Assembly (NCBI GenBank): GCA_046349435.1
Contig: JAXMCI010000043.1
Location: forward strand, 1-64,000
DNA from: JAXMCI01 sp046349435
GTDB lineage: Bacteria > Pseudomonadota > Alphaproteobacteria > Dongiales > Dongiaceae
DNA: 64,000 nucleotides
Reading direction: 5' to 3'
Part shown: positions 51,697 to 60,194 of the stretch, piece after piece
Numbering within the stretch: position 1 is the first letter of the stretch
Layout: every line of letters starts with the position of its first letter
Translations under genes and position numbers: made by a program
Notes under the pieces: generated by a model
Databases searched by the model: none
Told to the model about the DNA's origin: nothing
The model's input: the letters and a program-made list of their open reading frames with translations, nothing else

Positions 51697-52128
51697 ATGC
51701 GCATGATGACGAGCCTGGCCGTCGCGGCCCTGCTGTTCGCGGCTCCGGCCTTCGCGGACGACGCCGCCAGCAACGGCAAGACCCAGTCGATGGATCCGAC
51801 CTGCGCCAGCAAGTCGGCCAAGTCGCAGACCGGCGACTGCATCATCAACGGCCAGAACGTCGGCAACACCTCGAACCAGACCGGCGGCGCCGGCGGCGTG
51901 CCGGAGCAGAACATGAGCGGCTCCTCGGGCGACAACGCCACCGGGACCAACAACGGCGTGACCACCGGCGGGATGAACCCGGCCAACAGCGCGGCCTGCG
52001 CCAACAAGGAAGCGAAGTCGCAGACCGGCGCCTGCATCGTCAACGGCCAGCCGGTCGGCAACACCTCGAACCAGACCGGCGGCGCCGGCGGCGGCACCGG
52101 CAACGGCAACACCACCAACCAGCAGTAG
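51697..52128 (+). CDS. Small secreted protein with duplicated Cys/Gly/Asn module
   Basis: A 143-residue protein. The ATG at 51697 gives a clear signal peptide (MRMMTSLAVAALLFAAPAFA). The mature part contains the same module twice: CASKSAKSQTGDCIINGQNV plus GNTSNQTGGAGG, and CANKEAKSQTGACIVNGQPV plus GNTSNQTGGAGG, joined by an Asn/Gly/Thr-rich linker. Each module carries two cysteines 12 residues apart, suggesting one disulfide per module. Rich in G, N, T, Q, it resembles structural or surface-exposed linker proteins. No family recognised. GGAAGGATCACC precedes the ATG. A strong hairpin follows the stop. Confidence 0.8.
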   Translation: MRMMTSLAVAALLFAAPAFADDAASNGKTQSMDPTCASKSAKSQTGDCIINGQNVGNTSNQTGGAGGVPEQNMSGSSGDNATGTNNGVTTGGMNPANSAACANKEAKSQTGACIVNGQPVGNTSNQTGGAGGGTGNGNTTNQQ

Positions 52129-52148
52129 CCGAGGCCGTCCTTCCCTCG

Positions 52149-52178
52149 CCGGGGCGCCGCAACGCTGCGGCGCCCCGG
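52149..52178 (+). terminator. Perfect 13-bp GC hairpin after the small secreted protein gene
   Basis: CCGGGGCGCCGCA (52149-52161) pairs fully with TGCGGCGCCCCGG (52166-52178) over a 4-base loop, 20 bases after the stop codon. No U-tract follows, so it is an intrinsic-like terminator of uncertain efficiency. Confidence 0.6.
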
Positions 52179-52189
52179 CCGACGCCTCC

Positions 52190-52527
52190 GCGCGACGGCC
52201 CCGGCGGCGGCCCCGGGCGCGGCCCCGGCCGCTACGCCGACTGGGACGACGACCGGCCCCATCGCGAGGACGAGCTGGTGAGGCGCAGCCTGCAGATCGT
52301 CGACCGGCTGCGCATCGCGGTCACCGAGCGCGATCCCCGCTGCAAGATGATCACGCTCGACCCCGATTCAGGCGAGCCGCTCCCCGGCCTGCTGTCGCAC
52401 GTCAGCCACGCCCGCGGCGGCAGCGCCGGCGTCTATGCCGCGATGCTGCTCGAGGGCATCGTCCGCCAGGGCGATCCGATCTCGCTTCGCGTAGCCGCGC
52501 TGCCGGCGGGTCGGATTGGATGCATCG
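52190..52527 (+). other. Possible truncated gene (coding-like frame without proper end)
   Basis: A plus-strand frame reads RYADWDDDRPHREDELVRRS, LQIVDRLRIAVTERDPRCKM, ITLDPDSGEPLPGLLSHVSH and GVYAAMLLEGIVRQGDPISL. Composition and pattern look like protein rather than shadow, with a possible GTG start at 52278. It runs, without a stop, into the antisense of the BTAD regulator gene that ends at 52528. It may be a gene fragment cut by rearrangement, or its true stop may have been lost. No family recognised. Confidence 0.33.
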
Positions 52528-54498
52528 TCACGTCAAGCCGGCCCTCCGCATGCCCTCCGCCCATCTCGCAAGATCCTCGTTCTTGCGGATGGGGTAGAAC
52601 TCGCGGAGGTTCGAGAGTCGCAGAGCCGGCTCGCCCTGCCGCAGGCGCTGCAGCGCGCTCGCCGCCTCCTCCAGCTCACCGGCCAGGGCACCGCTTGCGG
52701 CGGCCGTCGCGGTGGCCAGCAGGAAATCGGGGTTTTCTCCCCGGGCCCTCTGCGCCCAGGAAAACGACTCGGCGTACCGTCCGGCGAAGAAGTGCGCGGC
52801 CGCCATGGCCGTCTGCATGCTGAAGATCTGCGAATCGTTGGGGCTGAGGCGCATCGCCCTGGCCAGCCGCCGGATCGCCTCGTCGGGCTCCCCGCTCCAG
52901 ACCCTGACCCATCCGCTGAACAGCCAGGCCCAGGCGAGATTGGGATTGAGCCGCAGGCCGCGCTCGATCAGTGCCCCTCCTTCGTCGTGGCGCCCCACGA
53001 CATAGGACAGCGCCATGCCGGCGGCCGTGAGGGCTACGGCGTCGTCCTTGCCGAGCTCGGCCGCCCGGCGTGCCAGCCGCTCCGTCTCCCCCGTCTCCTT
53101 CGCCCGGTCGTCGACCCAGCCGCTGGCCTTGCGCTGCAGATAGCACCGGGTCGCCATGCCGTAGGCCGAGGCGAAGTCCGGGTCGAGCTCCATGGCGCGG
53201 TAGAACGACGCGAGAGCCGCCGCGTTCTCGTGCCGGCTCCAGCGATGAACGCCGGCCATGCCTCGCAGGAAGCATTCGTAGGCATCAAGGCTCTCGGTCG
53301 ATTTGCGCTTCGCCCGCTCGATCTCGGCCTGCTCCAGCTTCGGCGCAATCGCCGCGATCACCGCCGCGGTCACCTGGTCCTGGAGGTGGAAGATGTCCTC
53401 GGGCCCCCCTTCGAAGCGCTCGGCCCAGAGGTGGACGCCGCTGGCACCCTCGACGAGCTGCCCGGTGATGCGCACCCGTCCGCCCGCCTTGCGCACGCTG
53501 CCCTGCAGCAGGTAGCGCACGCCCAGCGCACGGCTGATCTCCTTGGGGTCCGCAGCCCGGTCCTTGTAGGCGAAGCTGGAGTTGCGGGCGATGACGAACA
53601 GGCTGCGGAAGCGCGACAGCTCGGTGATGATCTCCTCCACGATCCCGTCGGCGAAGTACTCCTGCTCCGGGTCGCCGCCGAGGTTCTGGAACGGCAGCAC
53701 GGCGATCGACGGCTTCGAGGGGAGCATGGGTCCGGCGGGATCGAGCCCCTGCCTGGCCGTCCCGGCGCGCGCGACCCGGATCGCCTCGTAGAGACGGGTG
53801 GTTTCCGCCGCCGGCTTGACGCCGAGCTCGTGCTGCAGCCGATCGCGCAGCGCCTCGTAGACCTTCGCGGCCTGGGCGGTCTGGTCACGCGCGGCATGCA
53901 GCTCCATGAGCGCGCGGGCGGCGACCTCGGACAGCGGGTCGAGCACGAGCAGCCGTCTGGCGGCGCTGGCCGCCTGCCCCTCCTCCCCGCCGGCCATGGC
54001 CTGCTGCAGCAGCCGCGTCAGGGCATCCTCGGCAATCTGCCGCAGCCGCTCGCGTTCGACCCTGAGCCAGGCCTCGAATGCCGGGTCCCGCACGCCGATG
54101 CCGTCGAGCAGGTCGCCGCGGTAGAGCGCGGCGGCTTCGGCCAGGGTTTCCGGCGTGCCGGTCCGCACGAGCTGCTCGAACCGCGCGACGTCGATGGCCA
54201 GGTCGGCAGGGTCCAGCCTCACCGAGAGGCGGTCGGCGACGATCGGCGAGGGATTTGCGGCCCGCAGGAAGTGGCGAAGGCGCGTCAGCGAATGCTTCAG
54301 GCTGTCGCGGGCCTGCTCCTCGCCGCGGTCGCTCCAGAGCAGGCTTGCGAGCTTCTCGCGGGGCTGCGACGCAACCGGCGCCAGTGCCAGCAGCGCCAGC
54401 AGCGCGCGGTCCTTCTGGCCGGGAAGATCGATCGACGGGCCGCCGGCCAGACGGCCCTCGAACGCTCCGAGGAGCTTCAGCTCGACTGAAGCGGGCAT
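52528..54498 (-). CDS. BTAD/SARP-type transcriptional regulator with TolB-like and TPR domains
   Basis: A 656-residue regulator. Residues about 1-95 are an OmpR/SARP-like DNA-binding winged helix (VELKLLGAFEGRLAG, KDRALLALLALAPV, LASLLWSDRGEEQARDSLKH). Residues about 97-245 form the BTAD helical domain (FEAWLRVERERLRQIAEDAL, AAKVYEALRDRLQHELGVKP). Then IAVLPFQNLGGDPEQEYFAD and GVRYLLQGSVRKAGGRVRIT form the TolB-like domain seen in adenylate-cyclase-linked regulators, followed by several TPRs to the end. It is divergent from the HpaB-like gene with 178 bases between them, so it is the obvious candidate to control that gene. Confidence 0.9.
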   Translation of the reverse strand: MPASVELKLLGAFEGRLAGGPSIDLPGQKDRALLALLALAPVASQPREKLASLLWSDRGEEQARDSLKHSLTRLRHFLRAANPSPIVADRLSVRLDPADLAIDVARFEQLVRTGTPETLAEAAALYRGDLLDGIGVRDPAFEAWLRVERERLRQIAEDALTRLLQQAMAGGEEGQAASAARRLLVLDPLSEVAARALMELHAARDQTAQAAKVYEALRDRLQHELGVKPAAETTRLYEAIRVARAGTARQGLDPAGPMLPSKPSIAVLPFQNLGGDPEQEYFADGIVEEIITELSRFRSLFVIARNSSFAYKDRAADPKEISRALGVRYLLQGSVRKAGGRVRITGQLVEGASGVHLWAERFEGGPEDIFHLQDQVTAAVIAAIAPKLEQAEIERAKRKSTESLDAYECFLRGMAGVHRWSRHENAAALASFYRAMELDPDFASAYGMATRCYLQRKASGWVDDRAKETGETERLARRAAELGKDDAVALTAAGMALSYVVGRHDEGGALIERGLRLNPNLAWAWLFSGWVRVWSGEPDEAIRRLARAMRLSPNDSQIFSMQTAMAAAHFFAGRYAESFSWAQRARGENPDFLLATATAAASGALAGELEEAASALQRLRQGEPALRLSNLREFYPIRKNEDLARWAEGMRRAGLT

Positions 54499-54676
54499 GG
54501 TCCCCCGGGCTGCGTCATGCCTTAGCCCCACGCGGCACGCTGAATCGCTACGAGATATCGCACATTTCCCGATCGACTCAACGCTGCAATCCCGCCCGGC
54601 CCCACGCGCGGGCCCCGCTTCGGGCGTAGAGTGGCGTCCAAGCCAGGCTATCAACGACCCATCGGGGAGGAACGCC

Positions 54677-56179
54677 ATGATTTGCAAGACAGGGGCCGAG
54701 CACCTCCGATCGCTGCAGGACGGCCGCGCCGTCTATGTCGACGGCGCGCTCGTGCGGGACGTAACCACGCACCCGGCCTTCCGCAACGCGGCCGCCTCCT
54801 CGGCGCGGCTGTACGACTTCCAGGCTCAACCCGACAATGTCGAGCGGATGACCTTCCTGCCGGCCGGGGCGACACGGCGGGTGGGCCGTTGCTGGCAGGC
54901 GCCGCGCAGCTATGACGAGCTGGTCGCCCGGCGCCAGGCCCTGCAGGCCTGGGCGGAGCTGAGCTACGGCTTCATGGGGCGCTCGCCGGACCATGTCGCG
55001 TCCACCATCGTCGGCCAGCGCATGGGTCTCGAGATCTTCGCCCGCCATGGCGCCGCCCGCGCCAAGGCGCTGTCGGACTATGCCGACTACGCAGCCCGGA
55101 ACGATCTCTTCCTGACCTATGTGATCGTCAACCCCCAGGCTGATCGATCGAGGTCCTGGGGCGAGCAGGCCGAGGATCTGGTCGCCCGGATCGTCGACGA
55201 GGACCCGGCCGGCCTGACCATCCGGGGCGCCAAGATGCTCGGCACGAGCGCGATCATGGCAAACGAGGTGCTGGTCGCGAATCTTCAGCCGCTCAAGGCG
55301 GGCGAGGAGGACCTGGCGTTCTCCTGCGCCTTGCCCTTGAACGCCCCGGGGCTCCGCGTGCTCTCGCGCAAAAGCTACGAGGCGCATGCCGTCTCCGTCT
55401 ATGACAACCCGCTCTCCTCGCGCTTCGACGAGAACGACGCGATTCTCTATTTCGACGACGTGAAGGTGCCCTGGGACCGCGTCTTCGTGCACCGCGACGT
55501 GGACATGTGCCGCGCGCAATTTCATGACACGCCCTGCCATGTGCTGCAGAACTACCAGGCCCAGATCCGGCTGTCCGTGAAGCTGAAGTTCCTGGTCGGG
55601 CTCGCCCACCGGATCACGGAGATGATCGGCACTACCGGCATGCCGCAGGTGCGCGAGCAGCTGGGCACGCTGGCGGCGCAGGCCGGGCTGGTCGACGCCA
55701 TGCTCGCCGGGATGGAGGCGGCCGGAAGCCGGCGCGGCGAGTTCTACCTGCCGAACCGCCATCATCTCTACGCGGCGCAGGTGGTGACGCAGGACCTCTA
55801 CCCGCGTCTCGTCACCATGATCCGGGATCTCGCCGGCGGCGCGCTCATCATGCTGCCGTCGTCCTTCCGCGACTGGTCGAACCCCGAGCTGGCGCCGATC
55901 ATCGAGAAGACTCAGCGCTCGGCAAGCTGCGGTCCCGAGAGGAAGGTCAAGCTGCTCAAGGCAGCCTGGGACGCGATCGGCTCGGAGTTCGGGTCGCGGC
56001 ATACCCAGTACGAGATGTTCTATGCCGGCGCCCGGTTCGTGACGACGGGCCACAGCTATCGGACCTTCGACTGGGGCGCGGCCGGCGGCCTGGTCGACCA
56101 TCTGCTGTCGACCTACGATCTCGGGGACGAGGCCACGCGCCCCCGGCATGGCCAGGAGCCTGCCCTGAAGGTGGTCTAG
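54677..56179 (+). CDS. 4-hydroxyphenylacetate 3-hydroxylase family oxygenase (HpaB-like)
   Basis: A 500-residue FADH2-dependent monooxygenase of the HpaB/PvcC family. It begins TGAEHLRSLQDGRAVYVDGA, with TTHPAFRNAAASSARLYDFQ and AWAELSYGFMGRSPDHVAST, then LTIRGAKMLGTSAIMANEVL and VPWDRVFVHRDVDM, the conserved middle, and TGHSYRTFDWGAAGGLVDHL near the C-terminus. These enzymes add a hydroxyl group to phenolic rings and need a flavin reductase (HpaC), not seen nearby. GGGGAGGAACGCC precedes the ATG. Regulated probably by the divergent BTAD protein. Its 3' end is overlapped by the C-terminal extension of the convergent ScfR gene. Confidence 0.93.
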   Translation: MICKTGAEHLRSLQDGRAVYVDGALVRDVTTHPAFRNAAASSARLYDFQAQPDNVERMTFLPAGATRRVGRCWQAPRSYDELVARRQALQAWAELSYGFMGRSPDHVASTIVGQRMGLEIFARHGAARAKALSDYADYAARNDLFLTYVIVNPQADRSRSWGEQAEDLVARIVDEDPAGLTIRGAKMLGTSAIMANEVLVANLQPLKAGEEDLAFSCALPLNAPGLRVLSRKSYEAHAVSVYDNPLSSRFDENDAILYFDDVKVPWDRVFVHRDVDMCRAQFHDTPCHVLQNYQAQIRLSVKLKFLVGLAHRITEMIGTTGMPQVREQLGTLAAQAGLVDAMLAGMEAAGSRRGEFYLPNRHHLYAAQVVTQDLYPRLVTMIRDLAGGALIMLPSSFRDWSNPELAPIIEKTQRSASCGPERKVKLLKAAWDAIGSEFGSRHTQYEMFYAGARFVTTGHSYRTFDWGAAGGLVDHLLSTYDLGDEATRPRHGQEPALKVV

Positions 56180-57647
56180 CCGCAGGCCGCGGTTCGCCCT
56201 CGCCGGCCGACGGCCGGGCGTAGAGCGACTGGCCGCGGCGGTTCTCGTCGACCTCCAGCCGGTGGTGCAGCGAGGGCAGCGCGCGGTCGTCGCAGTCGGT
56301 GCGCTCGCAGACCCGGCAGCTGACCCCGATCGGCGTCACCGCCCGGGGATCGTCGAGCGCCAGCCCGTCGGCATAGACGATCTCGCGGGCGTGGCTGGCC
56401 GGGCATCCCAGCCCGATCGCCAGCCGCACCGCGCGCGGCCCGAGCGCGCCGCGCGCCCCCGGCCGGGCGATCGGATCGAGCGTGCGGGCGAGGCAGAAGA
56501 AGGTGGCGCCGTCCGGCATGCGCGACAGCTGCACGCGGATCGTCCCCGGGCTGGCGAAGGCGTCGTAGACGTTCCAGCGCGGGCAGGCCGCGCCGAACCG
56601 GGCGATGCGGATGCCCGAGGCGCTGAACCGCTTCGAGATGTTGCCGGCGACGTCGACCCGCAGCAGGTGGAAGGGCACCCCCTCGGCCCCCGGCCGGCGC
56701 AGGGTGGTGAGGCGGTGGCAGAGCTGCTCGAAGCTGACGCCGAAGCGGTGCTGCAGCACGGCGACGTCGTAGCGGGTCGCCCGCGCCGCCTCCAGCACCA
56801 CCTCGTAGGGCATCAGCACGGCGCCGGCGAAGTAGTTGGCGAGCGAGACGCGGGCCAGCGCGTCGGCCTCGACGGTGGTGAACTTGCTGCCCGAGCACAG
56901 CCGGTCGATGGCGCCGCGCCAGCCGAGCAGCGCGATCTGGTGCGCCAGCTGGAAGGCGCGGCTGCCGGGCGGCAGCATCTCGGACAGCGACAATCGCCGC
57001 GACACCGGGTTGTAGCTGCGCAGCGCGCCGCCCATCGCCGCGTCGGGCAGCACCGACACATCGACGGCGAAGCGTCGGGCGAGCAGCTCGACCAGGCCGG
57101 CCTGCAGCCCGTCCAGCGCCAGCCCGTGGTCGCGCCACAGCGATTCGGCGGCGGCCTCGAGCTCGGGGAAGTGGTTCTGCTTCTGCTGGATGAAATCCGA
57201 GACCTCCTCCGACGGCATGCCGGCGGGCTGCTCCTCCACTGCCTCGCCGGCGGGATCGGCGGGGTCGGCCGGCGGGCGCGAGCTCGCCCGGCTGCCGCGA
57301 TAGGCGCGGTAGAGCGTGAGCAGGCCGCGGCCGAGATTGGGCGAGGACCCGACCAGCTCGCGCAGCTCGCCCGCCTTGATGGCGTGGCCGTCGAAGATCG
57401 GGTCGGAGAAGGCCTCCATCAGGTCGGCGAGCAGCCGCTCGTCGTCGTCGGTCGAGAGCTGCTGCAGCTCGATGGCGAAGCGCTGCGCCAGCTTGAGCAG
57501 GATCGGCACGGTCAGCGGCCGCTGGTTGTGCTCCAGCAGGTTGAGGTAGCTGGCGCTGATGCCGAGCTGCTCGGCCATCTGCACCTGGGTCAGGCGCCGC
57601 TCCTGCCGCAGCCGGCGCAGCCGGCCGCCGAGACGCATCTCGGCCAC
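55956..57647 (-). CDS. ScfR/RamB-type short-chain fatty acid regulator (XRE family) with unusual C-terminal extension
   Basis: A 563-residue regulator. Residues 1-65 are an XRE helix-turn-helix (RLRQERRLTQVQMAEQLGIS, YLNLLEHNQRPLTVP). The middle is an ImmA/IrrE-like domain where the metallopeptidase motif is degenerate (FQLAHQIALLG lacks the Glu), as in ScfR/RamB. The C-terminal DUF2083 domain has GLGCPASHAREIVYADGL and VSCRVCERTDCDDRALPSLH. ScfR-type regulators control acetate and propionate metabolism and here face aceA. The family normally ends soon after ENRRGQSLYA; this frame continues 90 further low-complexity residues and overlaps hpaB by 224 bases. A lost stop or a frame error near 56215 is likely. 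GTG at 57647 has GGAGG upstream. Confidence 0.88.
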   Translation of the reverse strand: MAEMRLGGRLRRLRQERRLTQVQMAEQLGISASYLNLLEHNQRPLTVPILLKLAQRFAIELQQLSTDDDERLLADLMEAFSDPIFDGHAIKAGELRELVGSSPNLGRGLLTLYRAYRGSRASSRPPADPADPAGEAVEEQPAGMPSEEVSDFIQQKQNHFPELEAAAESLWRDHGLALDGLQAGLVELLARRFAVDVSVLPDAAMGGALRSYNPVSRRLSLSEMLPPGSRAFQLAHQIALLGWRGAIDRLCSGSKFTTVEADALARVSLANYFAGAVLMPYEVVLEAARATRYDVAVLQHRFGVSFEQLCHRLTTLRRPGAEGVPFHLLRVDVAGNISKRFSASGIRIARFGAACPRWNVYDAFASPGTIRVQLSRMPDGATFFCLARTLDPIARPGARGALGPRAVRLAIGLGCPASHAREIVYADGLALDDPRAVTPIGVSCRVCERTDCDDRALPSLHHRLEVDENRRGQSLYARPSAGEGEPRPAARPPSGQAPGHAGGAWPRPRDRRSTADGRPGRRPRPSRRSDSCGPSSRTGRRHRTSRTGYAATRTPSRSRPRLP

Positions 57648-57657
57648 GCATCCTCCG

Positions 57658-57696
57658 GTAAATTCGTTACAGACTGACCTTGAGTAAATTGTAAAT
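57658..57696. promoter_or_regulatory. GTAAATT repeats between the ScfR-type gene and aceA
   Basis: GTAAATT occurs at 57658-57664 and 57684-57690, and GTAAAT again at 57691-57696, in the AT-rich middle of the divergent gap. These are absent elsewhere in this GC-rich window by eye. They are good candidates for ScfR-type operator sites controlling both the regulator and aceA. Confidence 0.5.
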
Positions 57697-57801
57697 CAGT
57701 GGCGATTTCCAGCTTTATCGCAGCGCAGCAACGAGTGATTGCCCGTCCGGCCGCGCTCGGCTGTTCTTGGGGCACCGCTCCCTGACCGACAGGTACCTCC
57801 G

Positions 57802-59100
57802 ATGACCCAGCCGATCGCCTCCACCCTGCCCGACCGCTTTGCCGGGATCCGCCGCGACTACGGCCCCGCCGAGGTCGAGCGGCTGGCCGGGACGGTCCGG
57901 CAGCGCCACACCCTGGCCGAGCTCGGGGCGCAGCGGCTGTGGCGCCTGCTGCACGAGACGCCGCACGTCAAGGCGCTGGGCGCGCTGACCGGCAACCAGG
58001 CCATGCAGATGGTCCGCGCCGGGCTGCAGGCGATCTATGTCAGCGGCTGGCAGGTGGCGGCCGACGCCAACAACGCCGGCGAGATGTATCCCGACCAGAG
58101 CCTCTATCCCGCCTCCAGCGTCCCCGAGCTGGTCCGGCGCATCAACAAGACCCTGCAGCGCGCCGACCAGATCGACCATATGGAGGGCCGCCGCGGCACC
58201 CACTGGTTCGCGCCCATCGTCGCCGATGCCGAGGCCGGGTTCGGCGGCCCGCTCAACGCCTTCGAGCTGATGAAGGCGATGATCGAGGCCGGCGCCGCCG
58301 GCGTCCATTTCGAGGACCAGCTCGCCTCGGAGAAGAAGTGCGGCCATCTCGGCGGCAAGGTGCTGGTGCCGACCCAGCAGTTCATCCGCACGCTCTCGGC
58401 GGCCCGGCTCGCCGCCGACGTGATGGGCGTGCCGACCCTGCTGGTCGCCCGCACCGACGCCCATTCGGCGCAGCTCATCACCGCCGACGTCGACCCGCGC
58501 GACCACGCGTTCCTGACCGGCGAGCGGACGCCCGAGGGCTTCTTCCGCCTGCGCCAGGAGGACGGGGTCGGCGTCCGGCACGCGATCGCCCGCGGCCTCG
58601 CCTTCGCGCCCTACGCCGACCTGCTGTGGTGGGAGACCTCGGAGCCGAACCTGGAGGAGGCCCGCGAGTTCGCCGCGGCGATCCATGCCGAGTTCCCCGG
58701 CAAGCTGCTCGCCTACAACTGCTCGCCCTCGTTCAACTGGCGCGCCAAGCTGCAGCCGGCCGAGATCGCCGCCTTCCAGGACGAGCTGGGCCGCCTCGGC
58801 TACCGGTTCCAGTTCGTCACGCTGGCCGGCTTCCACAGCCTCAACCTGTCGATGTTCGAGCTGGCCCGCGACTATCGCGGCCGCGGCATGGCGGCCTACA
58901 GCGTGCTGCAGGAGGCGGAGTTCGCCGCCGAGCGCCAGGGCTACAGCGCGGTGCGCCACCAGCGCGAGGTCGGCACCGGCTATTTCGACGCGGTGACGCT
59001 GGCGCTCTCCGGCGGCGCCAGCAGCACGACGGCGATGGCCGGCTCGACCGAGGCCGCGCAGTTCAATGCCGCCGCCCACGACAAGGCGGCGGCCGCCTGA
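57802..59100 (+). CDS. aceA: Isocitrate lyase
   Basis: A 432-residue enzyme cleaving isocitrate to glyoxylate and succinate, the first step of the glyoxylate shunt needed for growth on C2 compounds and fatty acids. Diagnostic: IYVSGWQVAADANNAGEMYP and the signature EKKCGHLGGKVLVP with catalytic Cys180, plus PIVADAEAGFGGPLNAFELM for metal binding. Length is as in short bacterial isocitrate lyases. ATG at 57802 is preferred over the GTG/ATG upstream at 57739 by family alignment. A small DUF4170 gene follows after 14 nt. The ScfR-type gene is divergent, sharing the control region with the GTAAATT repeats. Confidence 0.97.
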   Translation: MTQPIASTLPDRFAGIRRDYGPAEVERLAGTVRQRHTLAELGAQRLWRLLHETPHVKALGALTGNQAMQMVRAGLQAIYVSGWQVAADANNAGEMYPDQSLYPASSVPELVRRINKTLQRADQIDHMEGRRGTHWFAPIVADAEAGFGGPLNAFELMKAMIEAGAAGVHFEDQLASEKKCGHLGGKVLVPTQQFIRTLSAARLAADVMGVPTLLVARTDAHSAQLITADVDPRDHAFLTGERTPEGFFRLRQEDGVGVRHAIARGLAFAPYADLLWWETSEPNLEEAREFAAAIHAEFPGKLLAYNCSPSFNWRAKLQPAEIAAFQDELGRLGYRFQFVTLAGFHSLNLSMFELARDYRGRGMAAYSVLQEAEFAAERQGYSAVRHQREVGTGYFDAVTLALSGGASSTTAMAGSTEAAQFNAAAHDKAAAA

Positions 59101-59114
59101 GCGAGGAGGAAACG

Positions 59115-59312
59115 ATGAGCAACCGGCAATACTGGGTGGTCGGCGGCGAGTACCGCGACACCAGCTTCCGCGAGCTGTGCGACGGCGCCGCCGACGCGGT
59201 CGGCCCGTTCCCCGACTACGACCAGGCGCTGCGCGTCTGGCGCGAGCGGTCGGTGGCCTCGCGGCCGCTGTCGCACGTCCGCTACACCATCGCGGTCAAC
59301 ACCGCAGCCTGA
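59115..59312 (+). CDS. DUF4170 domain protein
   Basis: A 65-residue protein covering the whole family length: QYWVVGGEYRDTSFRELCDG, FPDYDQALRVWRERSVAS and a final HVRYTIAVNT. This family is typical of alphaproteobacteria and of unknown function. GAGGAGGAAACG gives an excellent ribosome site. The gene is 14 nt after aceA and shares its transcript, so a link with central carbon metabolism is possible by position only. Confidence 0.9.
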   Translation: MSNRQYWVVGGEYRDTSFRELCDGAADAVGPFPDYDQALRVWRERSVASRPLSHVRYTIAVNTAA

Positions 59313-59339
59313 GGGCCTCGGCGGCGCCGCGCGGCCGCC

Positions 59340-59969
59340 TCACGCGGCCGCGCGGCGCCAGAGCAGCGTGAACAGCCCGGCGCCGACCAGGATCGAGCCG
59401 CCGGTGCGGTTGACCGCCCGCTGCACCGCCGGCCTGCGGATGGTGCGGCGGGCGGCGCTGGCGAGCAGCGCGTAGCCGAGCGCGTTGAGCGCGGCGAGCG
59501 GCAGGAAGGTCGCCTCGAAGATCGCCAGCTGCGGCGCCAGCGGCGCATGGACGTCGAGGAACTGCGGCAGGAAGGCGACGAAGAAGACGATGCTCTTCGG
59601 GTTGAGCGCGGTCACCGCATAGGCGTGCAGGAAGATGCGCCCGGGCCGCGTCGCCGCCGGCGCCTCGCCCGCGCCCCCGGCCGCCACCGGCGCCCGCCAC
59701 AGCTTGATCCCGAGATAGATGAGATAGGCGGCGCCGACCCACTTCAGGGCGGTGAACAGCGCCGCCGAGGCGGCGAGCAGGGCGCCCAGACCGAGCATCG
59801 AGGCGGTCATCGCGGTGAAGTCGCCGAGCGCCACGCCGGCCACCGTGGCATAGGCCGAGCGCCGCCCGTGCCCGAGCGCGTAGGAGATCACCAGCAGCAC
59901 GGTCGGCCCGGGAATGGCGAGCAGCACGGCCGCCGCCGCGGTGAATCCCAGCCAGTGATCGAACGACAT
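59340..59969 (-). CDS. LysE family translocator
   Basis: A 209-residue inner-membrane exporter of the LysE/RhtB superfamily with six hydrophobic segments. The N-terminal helix with LLAIPGPTVLLVISYALGHG contains the conserved PGP motif, GRRSAYATVAGVALGDF follows, and KWVGAAYLIYLGIKLWR and LNPKSIVFFVAFLPQFLD are family marks. These proteins export basic or neutral amino acids or homoserine lactones. It stands alone and convergent with the aceA-DUF4170 unit (27 bases between stops). The cargo is unknown. Confidence 0.94.
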   Translation of the reverse strand: MSFDHWLGFTAAAAVLLAIPGPTVLLVISYALGHGRRSAYATVAGVALGDFTAMTASMLGLGALLAASAALFTALKWVGAAYLIYLGIKLWRAPVAAGGAGEAPAATRPGRIFLHAYAVTALNPKSIVFFVAFLPQFLDVHAPLAPQLAIFEATFLPLAALNALGYALLASAARRTIRRPAVQRAVNRTGGSILVGAGLFTLLWRRAAA

Positions 59970-60194
59970 CGCATCCCTCCTGCGCCAGCGCCGCTGCCGC
60001 GATCAATCCACCGTTCGCGGCGCGGCGCAAGCGGGCGCGTCGGCGGCTGGATCAGCCAAACTGATGCCATGCATGACCAATTCGAATTTGCTGGGCCTTA
60101 GGCCCCCTCCCATACTTCGCTCGCGGAGCCTGGGGTTGGCTCCCCGACCGGACGACGATCACACCGGACGACAATCCTGGGAGGCGGGACTGCG

